Positions 30,352 through 40,155 are shown, numbered from the stretch's first letter. The stretch: 40,294 nucleotides of DNA from Treponema sp. (GCA_016296655.1 JAEDIW010000023.1:1-40294), one strand, 5' to 3'. Notes: generated by a model from the letters alone, not told the origin. Translations and numbers: made by a program.

Positions 30352-32535
30352 ATGAAAACCAAACATTTTTTCTTTAAGGACTGCAATGAACGTGACAGAA
30401 CAGCAGAATACGTAAAAAAGTATTGCGCAGAAGAACTGGAACATGTCATAAAAACTGCAGACAATGTATGCAACAATATTTTTTCATTTGACTTGCGCTG
30501 GGATATGGAAAGAAGTCAAAAACCTGTTGTTTTTAAGGACAAAATCGACTGGCTCAAGCTTCCCGGCGATGATGGAGAATGGATTTTTGCATTTAACCGG
30601 CAGAGATTCTGGATTTGTCTTGGACAGGCTTATGCCGTTACAAAAGACGAAAAATACGTAAAAACATTTGTAAATCAACTTGAAAGCTGGACAACCACAA
30701 TGCAGCGTTCCAAGCCTGAAAATGCTCCTGTCTGGCGGACAATAGAAGCTGGACTTCGCATGGAATACTGGCTTAAGGCATTCTGCTATTTTGAAGATTC
30801 CCCATTGATTACTCCAAAAGTAAAGGCTCTTTTTTATGAAAGCATGACCGATCATGCAGAATTCATCATGGGAGTATGGAATAGCTACAACTTGATGAGT
30901 AACTGGGGCGAAATGGCCAACCACGGGCTGTTCATTGCAGGTGTAATGCTGCCAGAAACATGGATTGATTTGGAAGGCAAAGAAAGACATTCAAAAAACA
31001 AAGAATATATTCAGACTGCACTCGAACGTTTGGAAATGGAAGCAAGAATCCAAATTTACGAAGACGGAACCCAATGGGAACAAAGTCCTATGTATCATAA
31101 CGAAGTTCTTCACCACTTTCTTGACGTACTCATTCTTGCAAAAAGAAATGAAATAAAAATTGCAGAAGATGTAGAGCAGAAAATTCATCAGATGTGCCGT
31201 GCAGATGTCATCTGGCAAAAACCAGACGGTGAAGAAATATGCATGGGCGACAGCGATGCAATTGATGTGCGTGATTTAACCACAAAAGGAGCACTTCTTT
31301 TCAAAGACCCTTTCATAAAGGCAAGAGCATACAGGCATTTGGATTTTGAAACAGTTTGGGATGTTGGTGCAGATATGGCAGAAGTTTATGACTCAATTCC
31401 TGAGGAAAACTGCACTCATAAAACTTTAGAATGTCTGCCACACAGCGGAAACTATTATTTCAGAAGCAGTCAAAAGCCAGATGCTTTGTTTTTTCATTTC
31501 CACTGTGGCACGCTTGGCGCAGGACACGGACATTCAGACCAGCTACATGTAGACCTGTTTGCAAACGGAGAAGACATTCTGGTTGACCCAGGCCGCTACA
31601 CCTACGTTGACAAAAAGGATCGCTACGATTTTAAAGATTCAACGGCTCATAACACATGCATTGTTGACGGCAAAAATATTTACGACTGCCTCGACAGCTG
31701 GGGATGTGATAATCTTGTCCGCTCCCTGAACCGCTCATCATTCAGCAAAAACGGTTTTAGCTATGCAGAAGGGGCTTACCTTAAAGAAAGTCTTCTAGTA
31801 AACAGGCGGTGCATATTTATCGAACCTGACATCATCGTTATAAATGATGAATTTTATGCAAAAGAAGGACATTCTTACAAACAGTTCTGGCATTTTGCCC
31901 CGCAGATAAAAATCGAGCGGAAAGAACAAGGACACTGGTTCTGTCATGGAAAATCCACGCAGACAGAACTTATTCATATACTTGCCGGAAAAGATGAACC
32001 TGACCTGAACCATGATTTCAAAGAAGAAAAAACTTTGGGAAATGTTTCTGCGCATTACAATCAAAAGCAGGAAGCAGAAGTCCTGGAATTTTCATGGCAG
32101 GCAAAAGCATTTTCTTCTGCATGGACTGTCATTTCAGTAAATTCCACGAACGGTTCGACTTGCAAATATTCAGAAAATATACAGGCTGTTACAGCACAAA
32201 GCGTTCCAGTTCTTTCAAATTTCAAAAACGGCTTTTTTCCAAAAGAAAGCATTGAAGCCATAGAAATTTCAAAAGGCTGCCGCAAATATACCGTAGTCAT
32301 AGCCCATAAGGAATATGCAAGCCCTACAGACACATTCTGTGCAGGCGGAATTTCATGGCAGCAGCTGAAAGACCAGAACATAAGTCAGGTTATTCCTGGC
32401 AACAGAAGTAACAACGGAGTTTTCACAAGCTGGGGAGCTGTAAACGGCAGTCAGGGATGCACAGGATTCGGCCAGATTGTAATTTTTGACAATTCAAAAG
32501 ACGAAAAGCACATCGGCACAATCCTCGAAGTATAA
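30352..32535 (+). CDS. heparinase II/III-family polysaccharide lyase
   Basis: 727 residues without signal peptide. The N-terminal half is an alpha-helical toroid (residues about 60-330) with NWGEMANHG (184-192) and SPMYHNEVLHHF (Tyr248). The C-terminal half is the beta-sandwich domain of heparinase II/III proteins, with GHGHSDQLHVDLFANG (His392, His394) and ILVDPGRYTYV. Lyases of this class cleave uronate-containing polysaccharides by beta-elimination using Tyr/His. A cytoplasmic member most likely trims imported oligosaccharides, giving ends that the adjacent GH88 removes. Substrate (glycosaminoglycan, alginate or another uronan) cannot be decided by eye. The gene lies 47 bp after the GH88 gene. 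Confidence 0.85.
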   Translation: MKTKHFFFKDCNERDRTAEYVKKYCAEELEHVIKTADNVCNNIFSFDLRWDMERSQKPVVFKDKIDWLKLPGDDGEWIFAFNRQRFWICLGQAYAVTKDEKYVKTFVNQLESWTTTMQRSKPENAPVWRTIEAGLRMEYWLKAFCYFEDSPLITPKVKALFYESMTDHAEFIMGVWNSYNLMSNWGEMANHGLFIAGVMLPETWIDLEGKERHSKNKEYIQTALERLEMEARIQIYEDGTQWEQSPMYHNEVLHHFLDVLILAKRNEIKIAEDVEQKIHQMCRADVIWQKPDGEEICMGDSDAIDVRDLTTKGALLFKDPFIKARAYRHLDFETVWDVGADMAEVYDSIPEENCTHKTLECLPHSGNYYFRSSQKPDALFFHFHCGTLGAGHGHSDQLHVDLFANGEDILVDPGRYTYVDKKDRYDFKDSTAHNTCIVDGKNIYDCLDSWGCDNLVRSLNRSSFSKNGFSYAEGAYLKESLLVNRRCIFIEPDIIVINDEFYAKEGHSYKQFWHFAPQIKIERKEQGHWFCHGKSTQTELIHILAGKDEPDLNHDFKEEKTLGNVSAHYNQKQEAEVLEFSWQAKAFSSAWTVISVNSTNGSTCKYSENIQAVTAQSVPVLSNFKNGFFPKESIEAIEISKGCRKYTVVIAHKEYASPTDTFCAGGISWQQLKDQNISQVIPGNRSNNGVFTSWGAVNGSQGCTGFGQIVIFDNSKDEKHIGTILEV

Positions 32536-32571
32536 ATAATCCTCTTGTAAAAATTCAAGTTCAGTAATGCC

Positions 32572-32608
32572 TCTCCTTAAAAGCAGCTTCAGTGCAGCTC
32601 AAAGGAGA
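32572..32608. repeat. hairpin between lyase and kinase genes
   Basis: TCTCCTT (32572-32578) and AAGGAGA (32602-32608) pair, with an inner AGCT/AGCT pair. There is no T-run, so it is unlikely to be an efficient terminator. It may attenuate read-through into the two-component genes. Confidence 0.4.
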
Positions 32609-32685
32609 CGGCTAAATTCACAAAGATTCAGACAAAAAAACAAAAATATGGAATTTTTTTCATTTCAGATATATACTTAAAAATC

Positions 32686-34443
32686 ATGAAAAAAATTTTT
32701 ACGACTGTAAAGGCACAGCTTGTGCTTGTGACAGTTGGCTTTTCACTTTTTTGTACAATACTTTCAGCATGTGTATGCTTTGCATTTGTCCAGAGATATG
32801 CCCGGCAAAATCTTATTCAGGCCGCAAATTTTAATCTTCAGCTGATTTCCGGCTTATGCGAAAAAGATGTCATGCTGATAAACAACCTTGCCAGATGGTG
32901 CAGTGCAAACCAGCAGATTGCCCAGTGGTTTGAAACCCCCAACAACATGATATTGCGGGTAAAAGCATGGGACAGACTGAAAGAAGAGTTTCAAAATAAC
33001 AATGCAAATCAGTTCATCCGTCGCCTGGTCATCTGCAATAAAGACCTCACTGCTTTCATACAGGTAGGTTCAAAAACCGTAGACAGCCGCCCCATAACTC
33101 AAGAATCTTTGAAAAATTTTTCAAAAATAGATTTAACTCCTGAACATAACTGGAAAAAAATCATTTCAGACCCATTTGCATTTGAAAAAAACTGCTGCGT
33201 TCTGCCTGTCATATTGCCGCTTTACGACATTAAAAATCTACAGACCACAGGCAGTGTTTACATTTTTATCGACACAAATTTCATTACAGACCGATTTCAA
33301 AATTATTCGCTGTCAAAATATGAATATCCAGAATTGCAAATTGGAGCTAGCCAGTTTGCAATAAAGCCAGATTATCTTTCCAGCGTTCTAAATCACCTTG
33401 AAATGAAAGATAAAAAATTTACAGTTGAAGTTTCCATAAAAAACACGGGCATTACATTCACTCAGAATTTAAAAGAAGCGCTTGTGCGCCAGAATAATTT
33501 CCTTTTTGCAAAAATAACCATAAGTATCGCTGTAGGAACGGCATTTCTGGCAACCTTACTGAAATTATGGCTTACAAAAATGATTTCCTTTCCTCTTTCC
33601 AAAATAAATGCACAGCTCAAAAAAGTTGCCAGTGGAAATTTCGATCCAAACAGAGAAATTGAATGGAACAATGAAATAGGCGATGTTGGCAAAGGGATAA
33701 ATTCACTCTCCATAAACGTAAAATCACTTATGGAGCATAAAATCAACGATGAAAAAAACAAGCGTCTGCTGGAATACAAAATGCTGCAAAACCAGATAAA
33801 TCCACACTTTCTGTACAATACGCTCAATGCAATCAAATGGATGGCAACAATCCAGCGTTCTCAGGGAATTGCCGAAATGATAACAGCGCTGGCCCGGCTT
33901 TTGAAAAACGTCAGCAAAGCTTCAAATCTTATACCTCTTTCGTACGAACTTGAACTTTTAGACGATTATTTTGTAATTCTGCAATACCGCTACGGCGGAG
34001 CAATCTACATGACAAAAGAGATTCCAGATGAAGTAATGCAGAACCTCATACCAAGCTTTACCTTACAGCCACTGCTTGAAAATGCAATTTTCCATGGAAT
34101 TGAGCCTACAGGACAGGCTGGAAAAATTTCACTTACAGGAACAATTGAAAAACCAGAATCTACAGGCACTGCAGATTCTTCAGAAACCCCATCAGCAAAT
34201 TCCTGCAAAGACGGAAAAATCAAACTTGTTCTTACAGACAACGGCCGTGGCATGGACGAAGAAACCATTCGGAAAATTTTTACTGAATCAGAATCTTCAG
34301 ATGGCATGTTCAAGCAGGTAGGTCTACTAAATGTCCACAAGCGCATTCAATACGAATTCGGTTCATCCTATGGACTTTCAATACTTAGTGAACCTGGCAA
34401 ATACACATCAATTACAATCGAACTGCCACTTATCAAAGCTTAA
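32686..34443 (+). CDS. sensor histidine kinase, YesM family
   Basis: 585 residues. TM1 at about 9-31 (LVLVTVGFSLFCTILSACVC), a periplasmic sensor domain of about 230 residues, TM2 at about 265-290, then HAMP, the His_kinase domain with QINPHFLYNTLNAIKW (phospho-accepting His374), and a C-terminal ATPase (LLENAIFHGIEP; TDNGRGMDEETI). A Ser/Thr-rich insert of about 25 residues sits between the N and G1 boxes (IEKPESTGTADSSETPSANS). It should sense a sugar directly or via the binding protein and phosphorylate the response regulator 27 bp downstream. Confidence 0.93.
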   Translation: MKKIFTTVKAQLVLVTVGFSLFCTILSACVCFAFVQRYARQNLIQAANFNLQLISGLCEKDVMLINNLARWCSANQQIAQWFETPNNMILRVKAWDRLKEEFQNNNANQFIRRLVICNKDLTAFIQVGSKTVDSRPITQESLKNFSKIDLTPEHNWKKIISDPFAFEKNCCVLPVILPLYDIKNLQTTGSVYIFIDTNFITDRFQNYSLSKYEYPELQIGASQFAIKPDYLSSVLNHLEMKDKKFTVEVSIKNTGITFTQNLKEALVRQNNFLFAKITISIAVGTAFLATLLKLWLTKMISFPLSKINAQLKKVASGNFDPNREIEWNNEIGDVGKGINSLSINVKSLMEHKINDEKNKRLLEYKMLQNQINPHFLYNTLNAIKWMATIQRSQGIAEMITALARLLKNVSKASNLIPLSYELELLDDYFVILQYRYGGAIYMTKEIPDEVMQNLIPSFTLQPLLENAIFHGIEPTGQAGKISLTGTIEKPESTGTADSSETPSANSCKDGKIKLVLTDNGRGMDEETIRKIFTESESSDGMFKQVGLLNVHKRIQYEFGSSYGLSILSEPGKYTSITIELPLIKA

Positions 34444-34470
34444 AAAAAACAGACACGGAGCCTGCAAAAT

Positions 34471-36069
34471 ATGATAAAACTTTTGATAGCTGATGACGAA
34501 CCTCTTGTTCTCGTAGGATTAAAATCCATGATAAACTGGGACGAATTCGGTATTTCAATCTGCGGAACTGCCAGAAACGGTGAGCAGGCACTGGAAATAA
34601 TCGAAAAAGAGAGGCCTCAGCTTGTCATTGCAGACATTAAAATGCCTTTGAAAAACGGTTTTGAAGTCATGGAAGAATGCAGGCAGAAATTCAATCCGGG
34701 ACCGCTTTTCATAATCCTTACAAGTTTCGAAGAACGGGAATTTCTTCGCAAGGCCATAACGCTTTCAGCCATTGAATATTTGATAAAAGTTGAGCTTACT
34801 CCACAATCACTTTCAGAAGCTGTTTCCAAAGCATTGAAAATTTTAAGCGAACAGAACAGAGACGAAAAAAAATCAAAAGAATCATCAGACGATGCCAAGC
34901 CTTTTTACGACAAATTTCTTATAAGATTACTGAACGGACTTTTTGAAAACGAAGATTTTTTCAAAAAACAGAAAGAAGAACTGGAAATTGACTTGCACTG
35001 GCCCTACTACCGTGCCTGCTACTGCGAAATGTCAGGAAAAACCGAAGATACCGACAAAAGAACGCAGCTCAGCATTTACAACAGTTCACTTCAAATGGTT
35101 CAGGAAACCGTCGGACGTTTCTGCCCATGCCATGCAGTAAGCCTGGATTTGCGGCATTTTGCCCTGATTTTGTGCTTCGACACTCTTGAAAAAGCAAAAA
35201 ACGATGCAAAACCCGTAATCGAAAGGACAGGGGCTCTAATTCACAACTATTTTTCTGTAACTCTGTCAGCTGCATGCGGTGCAATAACCGACAAAGCCTT
35301 TACAATCGGCTCTTCATTCTATTCGGCAAGGGCTGCTTTCAGGCAGAAAAATTCACAGCTTTACACATACTGCAACACTTTTACATGGACAGACCAGAAA
35401 AAAGAAAGCATTTTTGATCTTTCAATCTATAAAACAAATTTCGCAAAAGCATTTGAAGAACTGAATACTGAAGCACTAAACGACACCATCAGCCAGATTT
35501 CTGACTGCATTGAACTTAAAGCTGACATGGAAATTCAGGCAATGGACTGTGCCTGCATGATTCTGTATATGGCACTTTCATTTCTGCCCGAAGGCGAAGA
35601 AATTCTTTCTGAAATTTTTGCAGATGAACAGGACGGTTACAGAAGTCTTTACAGAAAGCGCACAACCCCGCAAATCTTACAATGGCTTGAAAAATTCAGG
35701 GCAGGCATTTGCCAGGCGCTTCAAAATAAAAAGCAGAACTATAAAACAGGCCAGATAATAAAAATCCGTCAATACATCGAAGCCAACATAAACAAAAAAC
35801 TTACCTTGAACGAAACTGCCGGACTTTTTGGGATAAGTCCAAACTATCTTGGACAACAGTTTATGAAACACACAAACTGCTCATTTAATGAATACGTAAA
35901 CCGCGCAAAAATTGAAGAGGCAAAAAAACTGCTCCGACAAAATGACTTTAAAATTTATGAAATTTCAGACAGATTAGGCTTTGAAAGCTCATTTTATTTC
36001 AGCAAGGTATTTAAAAAACAATGCGGCATATCTCCAAGAGACTGGGCAGATTCCATACTGAATAAATAA
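34471..36069 (+). CDS. response regulator, YesN family (REC plus AraC-type DNA-binding domain)
   Basis: 532 residues. The receiver domain (1-120) has Asp8/Asp9, phospho-acceptor Asp55 (LVIADIKMP), Thr84 and Lys106. A central region of about 300 residues precedes a C-terminal AraC-type HTH (LTLNETAGLFGISPNYLGQQ; YEISDRLGFESSFYFSKVFK, QCGISPRDW). It should activate the transport and degradation genes upstream when phosphorylated by the adjacent YesM-type kinase. It is convergent with the amino-acid ABC ATPase gene; no strong terminator is seen in the 104-bp gap. Confidence 0.94.
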   Translation: MIKLLIADDEPLVLVGLKSMINWDEFGISICGTARNGEQALEIIEKERPQLVIADIKMPLKNGFEVMEECRQKFNPGPLFIILTSFEEREFLRKAITLSAIEYLIKVELTPQSLSEAVSKALKILSEQNRDEKKSKESSDDAKPFYDKFLIRLLNGLFENEDFFKKQKEELEIDLHWPYYRACYCEMSGKTEDTDKRTQLSIYNSSLQMVQETVGRFCPCHAVSLDLRHFALILCFDTLEKAKNDAKPVIERTGALIHNYFSVTLSAACGAITDKAFTIGSSFYSARAAFRQKNSQLYTYCNTFTWTDQKKESIFDLSIYKTNFAKAFEELNTEALNDTISQISDCIELKADMEIQAMDCACMILYMALSFLPEGEEILSEIFADEQDGYRSLYRKRTTPQILQWLEKFRAGICQALQNKKQNYKTGQIIKIRQYIEANINKKLTLNETAGLFGISPNYLGQQFMKHTNCSFNEYVNRAKIEEAKKLLRQNDFKIYEISDRLGFESSFYFSKVFKKQCGISPRDWADSILNK

Positions 36070-36173
36070 ACTTTCCCCGCCTGCACGCTGCATGGAAATT
36101 GATTCCTGTGATTGCTGAACGCAGTCGCCCTCTCCTAAAAAAAAATTGTAAAATTATTAAACTCGAAATCCAG

Positions 36174-36962
36174 CTATTTAGCAGCAAACCTGCTTAAAAA
36201 GGCCTTTGTTCTCTCCAGTTTGGGATTATTTATTACGTCATCGGCTGAACCCTGCTCTACAATCAGGCCATCGTCCATAAAAATTATATGGTCGCTCAAA
36301 TCCCTGGCAAAAGCCATTTCATGAGTTACAACAACCATGGTCATTTTTTCTTCTGCAAGATACTTTATTACAGAAAGAATTTCCCCTGTAAGTTCAGGAT
36401 CAAGAGCACTTGTTGGTTCATCAAAAAGCAAAACCTTTGGCCTTAAGGCAAGAGCACGGGCAATGGAAACTCGCTGCTGCTGACCTCCAGAAAGTTCGCA
36501 AGGATAGGCATCAGCCTTACTCTGCAATCCCATTTTTTCAAGCAGGGCAAAGGCACGGGCACGAGCATCTTCTTTTGGAAGCTTTAAAACATGAATCTGT
36601 GCATCTGTAATATTTTTTAAAACAGAATAATGAGGGAACAGATTGAAATTCTGAAATACAAGCCCAAGCATAAGGTTTATTTCCCTAAGCCCAGCCTTAT
36701 CGGCATAAACACCGTCTTTTACAAGCGACTTTCCGCAAACTGTAATAGAACCACCAGTCACGTCCGTCAACTGAGTTATGCATCGCAAAAGAGTAGACTT
36801 TCCAGAACCTGAAGGACCGATAATGCCAAGAACATTTCCTTCATAAACAGAAAAAGAAATATCCTTTAAAACCTCAAGATTGTTAAAAGATTTTTTTAAA
36901 TTTTCAACCCTAATTATCTGGGTTTTGCCATTCAAATCTTCATTCTGATTCATAAAAACCAT
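36174..36962 (-). CDS. polar amino-acid ABC transporter ATP-binding protein
   Basis: 262 residues; AAGG eight bases before the ATG at 36962. Walker A GPSGSGKST (49-57), Q-loop VFQNFNLFPHYSV, signature LSGGQQQRVSIARAL, Walker B VLLFDEPTSALDPE and the switch His in VVTHEM are all present. It belongs to the GlnQ/HisP group by overall sequence. It lies 10 bp after the permease gene and powers that importer. Confidence 0.94.
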   Translation of the reverse strand: MVFMNQNEDLNGKTQIIRVENLKKSFNNLEVLKDISFSVYEGNVLGIIGPSGSGKSTLLRCITQLTDVTGGSITVCGKSLVKDGVYADKAGLREINLMLGLVFQNFNLFPHYSVLKNITDAQIHVLKLPKEDARARAFALLEKMGLQSKADAYPCELSGGQQQRVSIARALALRPKVLLFDEPTSALDPELTGEILSVIKYLAEEKMTMVVVTHEMAFARDLSDHIIFMDDGLIVEQGSADDVINNPKLERTKAFLSRFAAK

Positions 36963-36972
36963 CCGTTAAACC

Positions 36973-37608
36973 TTACCGGTAATAAGAAAGCTGTTTTTCA
37001 ATCAGCCTGAAAGCAACAGAAACAGCCCAGTTCATTATAAAGTAAAAAACACCGGCAACAAAAATCGGCATTGTAGAAAAAAGCCGGCTGGAAGTTGTCT
37101 GTGCAACATGCAGAAGTTCAGCAACACCAATAACCTGAACAAGAGCAGTATCTTTTACAAGAGTAATTACTTCATTGCCCATTGCAGGAATAATCCGCTT
37201 GACAACCTGAGGCAGAATTATCCTGAAAAAAGTCTGAGTCTTTGTATAGCCCAGAACTTTTGCAGCTTCATATTGCCCCTGAGAAATAGATTCAATGCCT
37301 CCACGATAAATTTCTGCAAAATAGGCAGCATAATTTATGGAAAGAGCAATTATAGCAGCCGTAAATCTGTCATAAGACAGATGAAAAAGGTGATACGGTG
37401 CAAAATAAACAAAAATAAGCTGAAGCATAAGCGGAGTTCCGCGAATTATCAGCATAAAAACATTCGTTATCTGAGAAATAAATATATTTTTTGACATTCT
37501 GCCTGCGGCAACAGGAAGACCAAGCGGCAGCGAAAACAGCAATGTCAGGAAAAATACTTCAAGAGAAACCACGCTCCCCTGCAGCATTATCAGAAGCATC
37601 TGTAGCAT
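36973..37608 (-). CDS. polar amino-acid ABC transporter permease
   Basis: 211 residues, about five membrane segments, of the HisM/GlnP family. The family motif is AYFAEIYRGGIESISQGQYE with EAAKVLGYTKTQTFFRIILP, the ATPase-contact loop. An early segment reads RGTPLMLQLIFVYF. A single permease suggests a homodimer. It is separated from the binding-protein gene by 250 bp that contain a perfect inverted repeat. Confidence 0.93.
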   Translation of the reverse strand: MLQMLLIMLQGSVVSLEVFFLTLLFSLPLGLPVAAGRMSKNIFISQITNVFMLIIRGTPLMLQLIFVYFAPYHLFHLSYDRFTAAIIALSINYAAYFAEIYRGGIESISQGQYEAAKVLGYTKTQTFFRIILPQVVKRIIPAMGNEVITLVKDTALVQVIGVAELLHVAQTTSSRLFSTMPIFVAGVFYFIMNWAVSVAFRLIEKQLSYYR

Positions 37609-37746
37609 CGGTTCATTTTATCCTTATATCAGTCTTAAAAATACAGATTTTCAAGCAGTGCCAGTACAGCAGCTCAAACCTTCGCTTTTTAAGGAACTCA
37701 AAAAAGCAGTTTTTTATCGCCAAATTATGACATCTAAAGAAACTCA

Positions 37747-37836
37747 GAATGTAGCTAATTATCAGTAAGTAAATGACTTACGGCAATTTGACGGGAAGTG
37801 CTGACTAATCGCTTCAAGTGTTAATCAGCACTTCCC
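37747..37836 (-). repeat. dispersed element GAAGTGCTGATTAACA, copy 3 (longest)
   Basis: GGGAAGTGCTGA (37793-37804) and TCAGCACTTCCC (37825-37836) form a perfect 12-bp inverted repeat with a 20-base loop. On the minus strand it is followed by a small hairpin GTAAGT/ACTTAC (37765-37781) and AATTAGCTACATTC (37747-37760), also found in copy 2. It occupies the gap between the binding-protein and permease genes, so it would be in the operon mRNA. Confidence 0.75.
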
Positions 37837-37858
37837 TAAAAAACTTAGAAAAATTAAC

Positions 37859-38671
37859 TTATTTACCGATTGCAGAAATGTCTTTTCCGAACCACTTTGT
37901 AGAAATTGCAGTAGCAGTTCCGTCTTTCTGCATTTCTTCAAGAATTGACTGAACTTTGTCGCGCAATTTTACATCGCTTTTGCGGAATCCAATACCGTAA
38001 GCTTCTGTTGCAAGAGGTTCTTCTACAACTGTAAAAGGCTTTTTAGTTGTCGTAATGCTGTAATTTGCAACAATGCTGTCCATTACAACACCATCAACCT
38101 GACCAATTTCAAGGTCATTCAATGCCATAAGGTTGTCCTTAAACATTACAATGCTTTTTACAGAAGCCTTAAAAGCTGGAGAATCTTCAACAGCTTCCTG
38201 AGCACTTGAACCGCTCTGCAAACCAATTTTTTTACCTGCAAGGTCACTGAGTTTTGTAATTCCAGAATTTGCTTTTACAACTACAACCTGTTCATTATCC
38301 AGATAAGCTTTAGTAAAAGACAAAGCCTGCTGACGTTCAGCAGTGATTGTAAAACCATTCCAAATACAGTCAATTTTTCCAGTATTCAATTCCTGTTCCT
38401 TTGCATCCCACTGAATCGGCTGAGCCTTGAATTTTACACCAAGGCGCTTTGCAACTTCTTTAGCAAGATCAATGTCATAGCCTGCAATCTGATTTTTTTC
38501 ATCCCTGAATCCAAGAGGTGGGAAAGAATCGTCAAGTCCAAGAACAAAAACCTTGCGTTTCTGCAAATCTTCAACAGAGTTGTCACCTTTAGACTTCTTT
38601 GCCGCAAAAGCAGAACTAAATGCTGTCAAAACCAACATTGCCAAAAGAAAAACTTTTGAAACCTTTTTCAT
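37859..38671 (-). CDS. polar amino-acid ABC transporter substrate-binding protein
   Basis: 270 residues from the ATG at 38671 (GGAG seven bases upstream; the upstream in-frame start at 38719 is rejected). Signal peptide KKVSKVFLLAMLVLTAFSSA-FA with cleavage before AKKSKG and no lipobox Cys. Mature family 3 features: KVFVLGLDDSFPPLGFRDE, AGYDIDLAKEVAKRLGVKF, NGFTITAERQQALSFTKAY, GKKIGLQSGSSAQEA. Location between argH and the permease makes arginine or another basic or polar amino acid a reasonable ligand guess. Confidence 0.93.
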   Translation of the reverse strand: MKKVSKVFLLAMLVLTAFSSAFAAKKSKGDNSVEDLQKRKVFVLGLDDSFPPLGFRDEKNQIAGYDIDLAKEVAKRLGVKFKAQPIQWDAKEQELNTGKIDCIWNGFTITAERQQALSFTKAYLDNEQVVVVKANSGITKLSDLAGKKIGLQSGSSAQEAVEDSPAFKASVKSIVMFKDNLMALNDLEIGQVDGVVMDSIVANYSITTTKKPFTVVEEPLATEAYGIGFRKSDVKLRDKVQSILEEMQKDGTATAISTKWFGKDISAIGK

Positions 38672-38725
38672 TTTTTTCTCCAAAAAAATAATCAAAATAT
38701 ATAAAAATTTGCCACGCAAATTTCA

Positions 38726-40147
38726 TTAAATGCCGCGCATTTTTTTTACAAAATTTTTAAGCATTTTCAGTTGTTCTTCAACTTTTTCAGCAGCAGGACC
38801 GCCCGTAACAGTTCTTGCATTTACACAGGCTTCCTTTGAAATATTGCTGTAAATGTCCAGACCTATCAAATCAGAACAGGATTTAAAATCTTCAATAGAC
38901 AAATCCTGAAGCTGACAGTTTTTTTCGATTGAAATGCGTACAGCCCTAGCAGAAACACCATGGGCGGTTCTGAACGGCATTCCCTTGCGTACAAGATATT
39001 CTGCAATGTCAGTTGCATTCAGATATCCGCCGTCACAAGATTCAGACATACGCCTGCAGTTCCATGAAGCAGTTGCAATCATCTGTGTAAAAACCTCAAC
39101 ACACGCAAGAACCGTGTCATAGGCATCAAACAGGCTTTCCTTGTCCTCCTGCATGTCACGATCATAGGCAAGCGGCAGTCCCTTCATCATCGTAAGCAGG
39201 GCAATCAAGTTACCGTAAACTTTTCCTGTACGTCCGCGAATCAATTCTGCAAAATCAGGATTTTTTTTCTGCGGCATAATTGAACTGCCAGTAGACCATT
39301 TTTCACTCAAGTCGATAAATGAAAATTCCGTAGAAGCCCACAGAACAACTTCCTCACAGAAACGGGAAAGGTGCATCTGCAAAAGCGCAAAATCCGCAGC
39401 AAATTCAATACAATAATCACGGTCAGAAACCGAATCCAGAGAATTCTGCGTAACTCCAGAAAAACCAAGTTTTTTTGCAACTGATTCCCTGTTAAGCGGC
39501 AAGCTGCTTCCTGCAAGTGCCCCAGACCCAAGAGGTGAAAGCGAAATGCGCTTTAAAGAATCTGAAAGCCTGTCAAAATCCCGGACAAGCATCCAGGCCC
39601 ATGCACAAAGATGATGGGCAAGCGTTACAGGCTGGGCATGCTGCATATGAGTAAACCCAGGCATCAAATCATTCAAATGCCTCGATGAAATTTCATAAAG
39701 AGTTTCAATCAATGTAAGGATACGAGCCTGAAGTTCAGGAATTACGCGACGAAGATATAAACGTTCGTCCAGCGCAATCTGGTCGTTTCGGCTTCTTCCA
39801 GTATGAACCTTTCGGCCAGGTTCCCCTATTCTGTCAGTTAAAGTTGCTTCTATGAATGAATGAATATCTTCTGCAGAATAGTCAATTGCAAGACGGCCTT
39901 CTTTCAAATCTTTTTCAATTGAGTCAAGTCCTGCAATAATAGCAGAGGCATCACTTTCAGGTATAATGCCAGATTCTCCAAGCATTGCTGCATGAGCCTT
40001 GCTTCCCTGAATGTCATCCAAAGCCATGCGCTCATCTACAAAAATAGAAGTTTCAAAAGCAACAGCCTGAGCATCCGGGCCTTCTGCAAAACGTCCGTGC
40101 CACAAAGCTGCGTGATTGTCCTTTGTTAAAGTTCCATGCGAATTCAT
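38726..40147 (-). CDS. argH: argininosuccinate lyase
   Basis: 473 residues. Cleaves argininosuccinate to arginine and fumarate, the last step of arginine biosynthesis. Family motifs: WHGRFAEG near the N-terminus, KVHTGRSRNDQIALDERLYL, MPGFTHMQHAQPV, and the fumarase/lyase signature GSSIMPQKKNPD with the catalytic Ser. ATG at 40147 with only a weak CAGGT as SD; a TATAAT box ends eight bases before it, so the leader may be nearly absent. The amino-acid binding protein starts 54 bp downstream. argG is not in the window. Confidence 0.96.
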   Translation of the reverse strand: MNSHGTLTKDNHAALWHGRFAEGPDAQAVAFETSIFVDERMALDDIQGSKAHAAMLGESGIIPESDASAIIAGLDSIEKDLKEGRLAIDYSAEDIHSFIEATLTDRIGEPGRKVHTGRSRNDQIALDERLYLRRVIPELQARILTLIETLYEISSRHLNDLMPGFTHMQHAQPVTLAHHLCAWAWMLVRDFDRLSDSLKRISLSPLGSGALAGSSLPLNRESVAKKLGFSGVTQNSLDSVSDRDYCIEFAADFALLQMHLSRFCEEVVLWASTEFSFIDLSEKWSTGSSIMPQKKNPDFAELIRGRTGKVYGNLIALLTMMKGLPLAYDRDMQEDKESLFDAYDTVLACVEVFTQMIATASWNCRRMSESCDGGYLNATDIAEYLVRKGMPFRTAHGVSARAVRISIEKNCQLQDLSIEDFKSCSDLIGLDIYSNISKEACVNARTVTGGPAAEKVEEQLKMLKNFVKKMRGI

Positions 40148-40155
40148 ACCTGAAG

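Noticed and set aside
36070..36173. Search for a terminator between the convergent response regulator and ABC ATPase genes
   Set aside because: No good stem with a T-run was seen; transcripts may overlap or end by another mechanism.
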